From an uncultured Chthonomonadaceae bacterium (GTDB lineage: Bacteria > Armatimonadota > Fimbriimonadia > Fimbriimonadales > Fimbriimonadaceae), in the NCBI GenBank assembly GCA_946479035.1, contig CAMLDW010000006.1:26736-90735 (forward strand): a stretch of 64,000 nt of DNA, given 5' to 3'. Shown piece by piece: positions 51,773 to 60,463 of this stretch. A model generated the notes under the pieces. The model was given only the letters and a program-made list of their open reading frames with translations. It was not told where the DNA came from and searched no databases. The position numbers were made by a program, and so were the translations under genes. Every line of letters starts with the position of its first letter. Within the stretch, counting starts at the first letter, position 1.

Positions 51773-54700
51773 ATGCTTTTGGCCGCCACGCTCGCAGTCA
51801 TCCTTGGTCAGACCCCGCGCGACTCGTTCGCCGCAGGCTTTGCAGAACCGCCCGCCTGGGCGCGCCCGCACACCTGGTGGCACTGGATGGACGGGAACGT
51901 CACGAAGGAAGGGATCACCGCAGACCTCGAGGCGATGAAAGAGGCCGGCATCGGCGGCGCGCAGATGTTCACGGTCTCGCAAGGGATCCCCAAGGGCCCC
52001 GTCGACTACATGGGCCCTGCGTGGCGCGACATGACCGCCTTCGCAGTCAAAGAGGCGGACCGGCTCGGCATCGAACTGTGCATCCACAACTGCGCGGGCT
52101 GGTCATCGAGCGGCGGGCCGTGGGTCACTCCCGAGAACGCGATGCAGGTGCTCGCGTGGAGCGAGACAAAAGTAACGGGGCCAATTCACCTTGACGCCGA
52201 GCTTCCGCAGGCGCAGGCGCCGCAGGTGTACGCGAAGGTGCCTTATTACGAGGACATCGCGGCGTACGCGTTCCAGGCCCCGCCCGCTCCCGCGCTGACC
52301 GGCCCGCAGCGCGGCCCCATCCTTGGCGCGACCGGAGTCGTCCGAGACGATTCCCTCACCTATGACTATCCCATCGTGCCCGCGAGCAAGGTCACGATGC
52401 TAAAGCTCGGCGCGAACGGACGCTTGACCTGGGACGTTCCCGCCGGCGACTGGACGATCCTGCGGCTGGGGCACGTCCCGACTGGAAAGGACAACCACCC
52501 CTCGACCCCCGAGGGCGACGGGCTAGAAGTCGACAAGCTCAGCCGCAACGCACTCGACGAGTATTGGAACAAAGGGACGATGGCGGCGGTGCTAAAGGAC
52601 GCGGGGCCGCTGGCCGGCAAGTCCTTGAACAACGCGCTCGTCGACAGCTACGAGGTCGGCTCGCAGAACTGGACGCCCTTGATGCGCGACGAGTTTATGA
52701 ATCGGCGCGGCTACGACCCGATGCCGTGGCTACCGGCGATCGCGGGCTACACGGTCGAGAACAAAGAGAAGACGCAGCGCTTCCTCTGGGACTGGCGGCG
52801 CACCATCGCAGACCTCTACGCCGACAACTACTACGGTCGCTTCGCCGAGCTTTGCCACAAGAACGGGATCCTCTTTTCTACCGAGCCCTACGGCAACGGC
52901 GGCTTCGACGACATTCAGGCCGGCGGCAAGGCCGACATCCCGATGGGCGAGTTCTGGGTCGGCGGCGGAACGCTGGAGACGACGAAGATCGCCTCGTCCA
53001 CGGGGCACGTCTACGGCCACCAGGTGATCGGCGCAGAGTCGTTCACCGCCGACGACGTGCGCGGGCGCTGGCTCGAAGAGCCTTATGCGGCAAAGGCGCT
53101 GGGCGACCTCGTGTTTTGCAACGGCGTCAACCGCTACATCTTCCACCGCTACGCGATGCAGCCGTGGATGGACAAGTTCCCCGGGATGACGATGGGCCCT
53201 TGGGGCACCCACCTCGAACGGACCGAGACCTGGTGGACCGAGGCCGCCACCTGGCTCAAGTACGTCGCACGCTGCCAGTACATGCTGCAGCAAGGGCTCT
53301 TCGTCGCTGACGCGCTCTACTACTACGGCGAGGGCGCGCCCGTCACGCTGCCGTACCGCCCCAACCTCGAGCCGCGCATGCCGAACGGGTACGACTATGA
53401 CGGGTGCGACTCGTCCGTCCTAAAGCAGATAACCGTCAAGGACGGTCTGGTCGTCCTGCCCAGCGGGATGAGCTACCGCGTGCTCGTGCTGCCAAACACG
53501 ACGCAGATGACTCCAAAAGTGGCGATGATCGTACGGGACCTCGTGGCTGCGGGCGCGACTGTCGTGGGCCCAAAACCGGACATGTCCCCGAGCCTCTCCG
53601 ACTTTCCGAACTGTGACGCTGAAGTCGGGCGAACCTCCGACGACGTTTGGGCCGACCTTGACGGGATCGGGAACACAGAACGGCGATACGGCAAAGGCAG
53701 GGTCGTCTGGAACAAGCCGCTGGAAGACGTCTTCGACGAGCTCGGCGCTCCGCCCGATTTCGACTACTCGAGCCTTTCGTTTGGCTCCAAGCTTGCCTAC
53801 ATCCACCGAAGAATCAACGACGCGGACGTCTACTTCGTCTCCAACCAGCAATACAAGCCGACCGAGGTCGAGTGCAGGTTCCGCGTTTCAGGAAGGGCCC
53901 CCGAGCTCTGGCACGCCGACACGGGCCTCTCCGAGGTCGCGCCGGTCTATCGCGCGGTCGGGGGCCGCACCGCGGTCGATCTGCAACTTGGTCCCGCGGA
54001 GTCGGTGTTCGTCGTGTTCCGCGACGGCGAACAACACAGGCACATAGAGACGTTCGGGCCAGAAAGGGAAGGCGCAGTTGCGCCCAAGGTCCCCGTTATC
54101 GTGGTCCAGCTCGCTCGCTACGAGAGCGCCGACGGCCGCGGCGCCGACGTCACGAAGACCGTCGCGCAGATGGTCAAGGAAGGACAGTTCGAGATCACTG
54201 CGTCGAACGCAGCCTTTGGCGACCCGGTCGTCGACGTCGTCAAGCGCCTGCGCGTGGTCTACACCCTCGATGGCAAGCCGATGACGCAGACTGTCGCCGA
54301 GAACGAGACGATGTCGCTCGCAGAGATGCCGAACGGCCCCGCGATCCCCAAGACCTTCGACCTCGCGGTCGAAGACGGGCGCACGGTCCTCACAGCGTGG
54401 AAGGCTGGCCGCTACTCCGGCCGCTCTTCGAACGGCCACATCGTCACAGTGAACGTCAGCAAGGACGCGGACGAAACGACTGTAGAAGGGCCCTGGAGCG
54501 TCGCGTTCAAGCCCGGCTGGGGCGCTCCTCCACAGGTCACCCTCGAAAAGCTCGCTTCATGGACCGAGAACTCCGATTCTGGCGTCAAGTACTTCTCCGG
54601 CTCCGCGACCTATACCAAGTCGTTCGTCGTACCGCAGAGCTTCGTCGCAGGCGACCGCACCGTCCTGCTCGACCTCGGCCGAGTCAAGAACTTCGCGACC

Positions 54701-55045
54701 GTCACTTTGAACGGCAGACCGCTCGGCGTGCTGTGGAAGGAGCCGTTCGTCCTTGACGTCACAAGCGCGGTCAAGTCCGGCAGGAACGTCCTGGAGGTCA
54801 AGGTCACCAACCTCTGGCCCAACCGCATCATCGGCGACGAGCAACTGCCGCCTGACGTCGAATGGGACGGCGCGCACCTCAAGAAGTGGCCCGACTGGCT
54901 CCTCGAAGGCGAGCCGAGGCCGAACACCGGGCGCTTCACCTTTACGACTTGGCACTTCTGGAACAAGGACTCACCACTGCTCGAATCGGGCCTCTTAGGG
55001 CCGGTCGTCGTGAGGTCCGCGCGCAAAGTTACTCTGCGGGACTAG
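51773..55045 (+). CDS. GH106-type alpha-L-rhamnosidase, secreted
   Basis: 1090 residues with a short signal sequence (MLLAATLAVILGQT). The family N-terminus is clear: FAEPPAWARPHTWWHWMDGNVTKEGITADLEAMKEAGIGGAQMFTVSQGIPKGPVDYMGPAWRDM (about 24-85). The TIM barrel contains ALVDSYEVGSQNWTPLMRDEF (about 288-308) and STEPYGNGGFDDIQAGGKADIPMGEFWVGGG (about 368-398), holding the candidate acid and base glutamates. The C-terminal third has beta-sandwich modules, with LDLGRVKNFATVTLNGRPLGVLWKEPF as in GH2-like sugar-binding domains. It releases L-rhamnose from plant or algal polysaccharides; rhaA at the left edge of the window would use the product. Confidence 0.9.
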   Translation: MLLAATLAVILGQTPRDSFAAGFAEPPAWARPHTWWHWMDGNVTKEGITADLEAMKEAGIGGAQMFTVSQGIPKGPVDYMGPAWRDMTAFAVKEADRLGIELCIHNCAGWSSSGGPWVTPENAMQVLAWSETKVTGPIHLDAELPQAQAPQVYAKVPYYEDIAAYAFQAPPAPALTGPQRGPILGATGVVRDDSLTYDYPIVPASKVTMLKLGANGRLTWDVPAGDWTILRLGHVPTGKDNHPSTPEGDGLEVDKLSRNALDEYWNKGTMAAVLKDAGPLAGKSLNNALVDSYEVGSQNWTPLMRDEFMNRRGYDPMPWLPAIAGYTVENKEKTQRFLWDWRRTIADLYADNYYGRFAELCHKNGILFSTEPYGNGGFDDIQAGGKADIPMGEFWVGGGTLETTKIASSTGHVYGHQVIGAESFTADDVRGRWLEEPYAAKALGDLVFCNGVNRYIFHRYAMQPWMDKFPGMTMGPWGTHLERTETWWTEAATWLKYVARCQYMLQQGLFVADALYYYGEGAPVTLPYRPNLEPRMPNGYDYDGCDSSVLKQITVKDGLVVLPSGMSYRVLVLPNTTQMTPKVAMIVRDLVAAGATVVGPKPDMSPSLSDFPNCDAEVGRTSDDVWADLDGIGNTERRYGKGRVVWNKPLEDVFDELGAPPDFDYSSLSFGSKLAYIHRRINDADVYFVSNQQYKPTEVECRFRVSGRAPELWHADTGLSEVAPVYRAVGGRTAVDLQLGPAESVFVVFRDGEQHRHIETFGPEREGAVAPKVPVIVVQLARYESADGRGADVTKTVAQMVKEGQFEITASNAAFGDPVVDVVKRLRVVYTLDGKPMTQTVAENETMSLAEMPNGPAIPKTFDLAVEDGRTVLTAWKAGRYSGRSSNGHIVTVNVSKDADETTVEGPWSVAFKPGWGAPPQVTLEKLASWTENSDSGVKYFSGSATYTKSFVVPQSFVAGDRTVLLDLGRVKNFATVTLNGRPLGVLWKEPFVLDVTSAVKSGRNVLEVKVTNLWPNRIIGDEQLPPDVEWDGAHLKKWPDWLLEGEPRPNTGRFTFTTWHFWNKDSPLLESGLLGPVVVRSARKVTLRD

Positions 55046-55068
55046 CTCGAACTTGGGCCAGTCTCGTC

Positions 55069-55074
55069 TAAACT
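55069..55074 (+). promoter_or_regulatory. -10-like box TAAACT of the PSD1 copy 2 gene
   Basis: TAAACT, identical to the box before aspA, 7 nt before the ATG at 55082. No Shine-Dalgarno fits. Confidence 0.4.
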
Positions 55075-55081
55075 AGATGAG

Positions 55082-58000
55082 ATGAGGCCGTCTTTGGGTA
55101 CTGGGGTCCTTGTTGTGGCAGGGCTCGGACTGTTGTTGTCGGGGCTCGCGCCTGCCGGCACGCAACAACAGCCCAAGCAGAAGCTCGACTACAACCGAGA
55201 CGTCCGCCCGATCATCACGAAGTGCTTCTCGTGCCACGGCCAGAACACCGGCGACGGGCTTGCCGGCCTGCGGCTCGATAACTTCGCTGGCGCGACCAAG
55301 TCGCTCGCGAGCGGGCGCTCTGCGATCGTCCCGGGAAAGCCGCAGGAGAGCGAGCTCATCGAGCGCATTAACGCCAAAGACGGCTCGATCATGCCGCCCA
55401 AGGCGAGCAACAAGGTGCTGTCGGCGGAAGAGAAGCAGGTCCTTGCACAGTGGATCGCGGAGGGAGCGGAGTACAAGCAGCACTGGGCCTTCGTCGCGCC
55501 AGTGCGGCCGCCGCTCCCAAAGGTCAAGGACAAGAATTGGCCGGTCAACGGCATCGACTGGTTCGTGCTCGCTAAGTTGGAAGAGCACGGCCTACAACCA
55601 GAGCCCGAAGCAGACAAGCGCACGCTCATCCGCCGCGCGACGCTCGATATCACAGGACTCCCGCCGACGCCGCAGGAGGTCGAAGCGTTCTTGAACGACA
55701 AATCGGCCAAAGCCTACGAAAGTGTCGTCGACCGCCTGCTCGCCTCGCCTCGCTACGGCGAACGGATGGCAATGGACTGGATGGACTACGCGCGCTACGC
55801 CGACAGTAACGGCTATCAGGCCGACTACGAGCGCTACCAGTGGCGCTGGCGCGACTGGGTCATCGCCGCGTTCAACAAGAACATGCCGTACGACGAGTTC
55901 ACCGTTGAACAGATCGCAGGCGACCTGCTACCGAACGCCACGATGGACCAAAAGCTAGCGACCGGATTCAACAGGAACCACCGCATCAACACCGAGGGCG
56001 GCGTGATAGCAGAAGAGTGGCGGGTGGAGAACGTCATCGACCGCCTCGAGACGACCTCGGCTGTGTGGCTGGGCCTCACGACCGGCTGCGCGCGCTGCCA
56101 CGACCACAAGTACGACCCGCTCACGCAGAAAGACTTCTATCGGATGTTCTCCTACTTCAACAACGTGCCAGAGTCCGGCACGGGAGAGGAGCGTCCCGTC
56201 AACCACCCGCCGATCATGGACGCGCCGACCGCTGCCCAGACCGCGCAGCTAGCGGGGCTCAACGCCGACCTCGCGATCCTCGACGCCGAGATGGCCAAGC
56301 GCTTGGACGCGAACGAAAAGCACGCTTCGCAGTGGAAGATTGACGCACAGCTGCCAGAGGTCAAGTCCGGCCTCGTCGCTAGATTCGCGTTCGCAGGCGC
56401 GGAGAACAAGACCTACACGGCGACCGGCCCAGTGGCGTACGGCGCCGGCCGCGCTTCCGGCGCCGTCGCGACGAAGGACGATGCCTTCCTCGACCTCGGA
56501 AACGTCGGCGACTTCGAAAAAGACCAGCCGTTCTCCTTCGGCGCCTGGATCAAACCCGCGAACGGGCAGGGCTCGCCGATCTCGCGCATGGACAGCGCGA
56601 GCGCCTACCGCGGCTGGGAGTGCTCGCTCATCAACGGCTTGCCGCAGGCGCACCTGATCAACATGTGGCCGCAGAACGCGCTGAAGGTCGCAGCAAAGTC
56701 GACGATCCCTAACGGGAAGTGGACCCACTTCTTTATGACCTACGACGGCAGCATGAAGGCCGCGGGTTTCAAGATGTACCTCGACGGTAAGCTCGTCGAG
56801 ACGAACGTCGAAAACGACAAGCTGACCGACACGATCCGTACGCAGGTCACCGCCAAAGTCGGGCGACGCACGAACTCCGAGATGTACACGGGAGAGGTCG
56901 ACGACCTCGCCATCTACGACCGCGAACTCAAGCCTGAAGAGGTCGCCAAGCTCGCCTCTACCCACCCCGCGCGCTCGCTTCTCGCCGTCGTCCCCGAAAA
57001 GCGCACCAAGGAGCAGAGCCGTGAAATCGCGCGCTACTGGTCGCTCGAGAACGACAAACTGTTTGTGCAGCTCGACTCGGCGCGCAACAAGGCGCAGAAG
57101 GAAAAGGACTCGCTCGTCGCCTCGATCCCCAACGTCATGGTGATGCAGGAGATGCCGAAGCCGCGCGAGTGCCACATACTGGTCCGCGGCCAGTACGACA
57201 AACCGGGCGAAGTTGTCGAGGCAGGCATGCCAGAGTTCCTCCCGCCGCTGCCGAAAGGCGCGCCCAACAATCGGCTCGGGTTTGCCGAGTGGATCGTCTC
57301 GCCGAGCAACCCGCTCACTGCCCGCGTCACCGTCAACCGCCTGTGGGAGAGGTTCTTCGGCGCCGGCATCGTCTCGACCGTCGAAGACTTCGGCACGCGC
57401 GCCGACTTTCCCTCGCACCCTGAGCTCCTCGACTGGCTCGCGACGGAGTTCGTACGCCTCAAGTGGGACATGAAGGCGATGATCAAGGAGATCGTGATGA
57501 GCGCGAGCTACCGCCAGTCGTCAGACCTTACGGCAGAAAACCTGAAGGCCGACCCGGAGAACCGCCTCGTCTCGCGAGGGCCGCGCTTCCGCCTCACTGG
57601 TGAGGTCATCCGCGACCAGGCGCTCTTCGTCAGCGGCCTCCTCGTCGAAAGGCTTGGCGGCCCGTCCGTCTATCCCTACATGCCACAAGGAATCTGGGAC
57701 GAGACCAACTTCTACGGCAACCTGCGCAACTACATGGCCGCCGACGGAGACGGGCTCTACCGCCGTAGCCTGTACACCATTTGGAAGCGAACCGCAGCGC
57801 CGCCGAACATGCTCCTCTTCGACGTGCCTGCGCGCGAGACCTGCCGCGTCCATCGTGCCCGCACCGACACGCCGCTGCAGGCGCTCACGCTGATGAACGA
57901 CGAGACTTACCTCGAGGCGGCCCGCGTCCTCGCGCAGCGCATGATGAAAGAAGGCGGCGCGACGGCCGAGCAGCGCCTCCGGTTCGGGTTCAACCTCGTC

Positions 58001-58216
58001 CTCTCGCGCGAGCCGACCGCCGACGAGCTGATGATCATGCAGTCTTCGCTCGCGCGCCTCACCGGCAAATACCGTAAAGACCCCGACGCTGCGCTCGATC
58101 TAATCCTCGTCGGCAAGTCGAAGGTCGCGCTCGGGCTCGACCGCGCCGAGCTCGCCGCATACACCGTCACTGCCAGCACGCTCCTCAACCTGGACGAGGC
58201 GATCACAAAGGAATAG
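55082..58216 (+). CDS. PSD1-type secreted protein with LamG domain, copy 2
   Basis: 1044 residues. Signal peptide (VLVVAGLGLLLSGLAPAG), cytochrome C domain with heme motif CFSCH at 48-52, DUF1549 (about 150-360, with [27 protein letters not shown]), a LamG/concanavalin-like domain (about 430-620: FSFGAWIKPANG, WTHFFMTYDGSMKAAGFKMYLDGKLV, GEVDDLAIYDREL) and DUF1553 (about 710-1040: [35 protein letters not shown]). The inserted carbohydrate-binding-like domain differs in type from the one in copy 1, the main difference between the two. It is followed 3 nt later by its DUF1501 partner. Confidence 0.92.
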   Translation: MRPSLGTGVLVVAGLGLLLSGLAPAGTQQQPKQKLDYNRDVRPIITKCFSCHGQNTGDGLAGLRLDNFAGATKSLASGRSAIVPGKPQESELIERINAKDGSIMPPKASNKVLSAEEKQVLAQWIAEGAEYKQHWAFVAPVRPPLPKVKDKNWPVNGIDWFVLAKLEEHGLQPEPEADKRTLIRRATLDITGLPPTPQEVEAFLNDKSAKAYESVVDRLLASPRYGERMAMDWMDYARYADSNGYQADYERYQWRWRDWVIAAFNKNMPYDEFTVEQIAGDLLPNATMDQKLATGFNRNHRINTEGGVIAEEWRVENVIDRLETTSAVWLGLTTGCARCHDHKYDPLTQKDFYRMFSYFNNVPESGTGEERPVNHPPIMDAPTAAQTAQLAGLNADLAILDAEMAKRLDANEKHASQWKIDAQLPEVKSGLVARFAFAGAENKTYTATGPVAYGAGRASGAVATKDDAFLDLGNVGDFEKDQPFSFGAWIKPANGQGSPISRMDSASAYRGWECSLINGLPQAHLINMWPQNALKVAAKSTIPNGKWTHFFMTYDGSMKAAGFKMYLDGKLVETNVENDKLTDTIRTQVTAKVGRRTNSEMYTGEVDDLAIYDRELKPEEVAKLASTHPARSLLAVVPEKRTKEQSREIARYWSLENDKLFVQLDSARNKAQKEKDSLVASIPNVMVMQEMPKPRECHILVRGQYDKPGEVVEAGMPEFLPPLPKGAPNNRLGFAEWIVSPSNPLTARVTVNRLWERFFGAGIVSTVEDFGTRADFPSHPELLDWLATEFVRLKWDMKAMIKEIVMSASYRQSSDLTAENLKADPENRLVSRGPRFRLTGEVIRDQALFVSGLLVERLGGPSVYPYMPQGIWDETNFYGNLRNYMAADGDGLYRRSLYTIWKRTAAPPNMLLFDVPARETCRVHRARTDTPLQALTLMNDETYLEAARVLAQRMMKEGGATAEQRLRFGFNLVLSREPTADELMIMQSSLARLTGKYRKDPDAALDLILVGKSKVALGLDRAELAAYTVTASTLLNLDEAITKE

Positions 58217-58219
58217 CCC

Positions 58220-59689
58220 ATGGACAACGAACTCATTCTCCAAGACCAGTTCAACCGGCGCACGTTCCTCAAGCAAGCAGGCGGCGTCGGCATGGCCGCG
58301 CTGCTCGGCATGCTCTCCAAAGAGACGCTCGCAGCCGGGCTACTCGAGGGCGAGAAGCACGAGAGCATCGGCGGCCTTCCGGGCTTTCCGAACTTTCCGC
58401 CGAAGGCCAACAGGGTCATCTACCTCTTCCAGAGCGGCGCGCCGAGCCAGATGGAGCTATATGACCCTAAGCCGCAGCTCCTAAAGCTGCGCGGAGAGGA
58501 CCTCCCAGACAGCGTCCGCAACGGCCAACGACTGACCGGCATGACGAGCGGCCAGAAGACGTTCCCGGTCGCGCCAAGCATCTTCAAGTCGCAAAAGTAC
58601 GGCGAGTGCGGCATGGAGATGAGCGAGCTCCTGCCGCACGTCGGCGGAATCGCCGACGAGATGTGCCTCGTCCGCTCGATGTTCACCGACGCGATCAACC
58701 ACGACCCGGCCGTCACGTTCCTCCAGTCCGGTGCGCAGCTCGCTGGCCGCCCGAGCATCGGCTCGTGGCTCAGCTACGGCCTCGGCACCATGAACCAAGA
58801 CCTGCCCACCTACGTCGTGCTCACCAGCATCGGCAGCGGGCGACAGGACGACCAGCCGCTCTACGACCGACTGTGGGGCTCCGGCTTCCTGCCCACGCAG
58901 TACCAGGGCGTCAAGTTCCGCAACACCGGCGACCCCGTGCTGTTCATCTCGGACCCGCACGGGATCGACCGCGAGACGCGCCGCGAAATGCTCGACGAGC
59001 TGATGGGCCTCAACAAGATCCGCAAGGCCGTCACCGGCGACCCGGAGATCGACACGCGCGTCGCGCAGTACGAGCTCGCCTTCCGAATGCAGACCTCCGT
59101 GCCGGAACTGCTCGACATCAGCAAGGAGCCGAGCGCCGTTCTCGAGATGTACGGCCCGGACGTCAACCGCAAGGGCTCCTACGCGTACAACTGTCTGCTC
59201 GCGCGGCGGTTGGCAGAGCGCGGCGTGCGCTTCGTGCAGCTTTTCCACATGGGCTGGGACCACCACTTCGACCTGCCGCGCATGATGAAGGCGCAGGCGC
59301 AGGACATCGACGTGCCGACTGCCGCGCTCATCAAGGACCTCAAGCAGCGCGCAATGCTCGACGACACATTGGTTGTTTGGGGCGGCGAGTTCGGCCGTAC
59401 CGTCTACTCGCAGGGCGACCTGACCGAGACGAACTACGGCCGCGACCACCACCCGCGCTGCTTCTCGGTTTGGATGGCGGGCGGCGGCGTCAAGCCCGGC
59501 ACGGTCTATGGCCAGACCGATGACTTCTCCTACAACATCGCGGAGAACCCGGTCAGCGTGCACGACCTGCACGCCACGATGCTTCGCCTGCTCGGCATCG
59601 ACCACGAAAGGCTGACGTTCCGCTACCAGGGGCGCGACTTCCGTCTGACCGACGTGTTCGGCAACGTGGTCGAGGGCCTGATCAAGTAG
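58220..59689 (+). CDS. DUF1501 protein (copy 2)
   Basis: 489 residues. An RRTFLKQAGGVGMAALLGML segment near residues 11-32 is a twin-arginine signal. The body matches copy 1 closely: LFQSGAPSQMELYDPKPQ (about 72-89), [95 protein letters not shown] (about 387-438), VHDLHATMLRLLGIDH. By eye, over half the residues are identical between the copies. It starts 3 nt after PSD1 copy 2; exported together, they are expected to work on the same substrate. Confidence 0.93.
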   Translation: MDNELILQDQFNRRTFLKQAGGVGMAALLGMLSKETLAAGLLEGEKHESIGGLPGFPNFPPKANRVIYLFQSGAPSQMELYDPKPQLLKLRGEDLPDSVRNGQRLTGMTSGQKTFPVAPSIFKSQKYGECGMEMSELLPHVGGIADEMCLVRSMFTDAINHDPAVTFLQSGAQLAGRPSIGSWLSYGLGTMNQDLPTYVVLTSIGSGRQDDQPLYDRLWGSGFLPTQYQGVKFRNTGDPVLFISDPHGIDRETRREMLDELMGLNKIRKAVTGDPEIDTRVAQYELAFRMQTSVPELLDISKEPSAVLEMYGPDVNRKGSYAYNCLLARRLAERGVRFVQLFHMGWDHHFDLPRMMKAQAQDIDVPTAALIKDLKQRAMLDDTLVVWGGEFGRTVYSQGDLTETNYGRDHHPRCFSVWMAGGGVKPGTVYGQTDDFSYNIAENPVSVHDLHATMLRLLGIDHERLTFRYQGRDFRLTDVFGNVVEGLIK

Positions 59690-59709
59690 TCGCCGCGCCG
59701 CAGACCGGG

Positions 59710-60261
59710 TCAGAGCCGAGAGACCGCGCCCAGGTCCTCCGGTGAGTCGGCGTCGAAGAACCACCGCGGATCGATCCCAAGGCCCATCATCTCTGGTTCA
59801 CCGAGCGCAACCACGTCGCACAAAGCCAACAGCCCCTTCATAGACCGCTCACCCGAATCCCGCCACTTCTCAAACACGCGACCAGAATAGAGCGCGCATA
59901 GCGGCTGCGCTTCGCCCGAGACGAAAGGCACCACCGCGTCGTGACTGCCTAGCAATGTCGCCATCGGTGCGACGCAGTCCGCGTTGAAGAAGGGAAGGTC
60001 GCACGCGCAGACGAACACCGCCTCCTCGCTCGGAACAAACCGGCTCAGCGCCGCCGCCGGACCTGCGTGCACCCCCGCGTCCTTTAGGAAAGCGCGCCCA
60101 GGCACCGCCTCGCGCCCGAGCACCGTCGCGCGCACGCCGATCCTGTCGAACTCCGCGAGCGTGCGATCGAGCAGCGTCCGCCCCTCGATCGTCAGCGACG
60201 CCTTGTCCTCCCCCATCCTCCGGCTCGCACCTCCGGTCAGCACGACGGCCTCGACGTTCAT
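59710..60261 (-). CDS. mobA: molybdenum cofactor guanylyltransferase
   Basis: 183 residues; transfers GMP from GTP to molybdopterin, giving the bis-MGD cofactor. N-terminal nucleotidyltransferase signature VVLTGGASRRMGEDKASLTIEGRTLLDR (6-33) and VFVCACDLPFFNADCVAPM (about 82-100), with the metal aspartate in CDLPF. Length is normal. It could also be an isolated MobA-like nucleotidyltransferase, but the LTGG-SRRMG-DK pattern is the MobA form. Its presence implies molybdoenzymes (possibly formate dehydrogenase or nitrate reductase) in the genome. TATCCT lies 7 nt before the ATG. Confidence 0.9.
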   Translation of the reverse strand: MNVEAVVLTGGASRRMGEDKASLTIEGRTLLDRTLAEFDRIGVRATVLGREAVPGRAFLKDAGVHAGPAAALSRFVPSEEAVFVCACDLPFFNADCVAPMATLLGSHDAVVPFVSGEAQPLCALYSGRVFEKWRDSGERSMKGLLALCDVVALGEPEMMGLGIDPRWFFDADSPEDLGAVSRL

Positions 60262-60268
60262 GGCATCA

Positions 60269-60274
60269 AGGATA
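60269..60274 (-). promoter_or_regulatory. -10-like box TATCCT of mobA
   Basis: TATCCT with a 7-nt gap to the ATG at 60261, another case of the leaderless spacing. Confidence 0.3.
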
Positions 60275-60367
60275 CAACGAGCCTCCCTGCTCTCCCCTCA
60301 CCCTCTCTCCTTTCTGCGTCAGGATTCACGGCTTACGACTTTCGACGTTCGACGCTCGACTAGAAAC

Positions 60368-60442
60368 TGGAGCCGCCTGGCGGATTCGAACCCCCGACCT
60401 GCTGTTTACAAAACAGCTGCTCTACCCCTGAGCTAAGGCGGC
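60368..60442 (-). tRNA. tRNA-Thr (UGU)
   Basis: 75 nt with encoded CCA. Acceptor GCCGCCT pairs with AGGCGGC, discriminator T. D-arm GCTC/GAGC; anticodon stem GCTGT/ACAGC around loop TTTGTAA, giving anticodon TGT. T-arm GGGGGTTCGAATCCGCC is slightly mispaired. On the same strand as panC and mobA. Confidence 0.93.
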
Positions 60443-60463
60443 CGACGAGCCCTTAATGTACCC

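Noticed and set aside
51329..52087. 252-residue version of CrcB
   Set aside because: The extra N-terminus overlaps the divergent rhamnosidase gene and its promoter, and is not CrcB-like; GTG 51724 gives a normal protein.
46431..59689. Composite transposon bounded by the two PSD1-DUF1501 pairs
   Set aside because: The paralogues differ substantially in sequence and domain content, no transposase or terminal inverted repeats are seen, and the island reads as ordinary gene duplication or independent acquisition.
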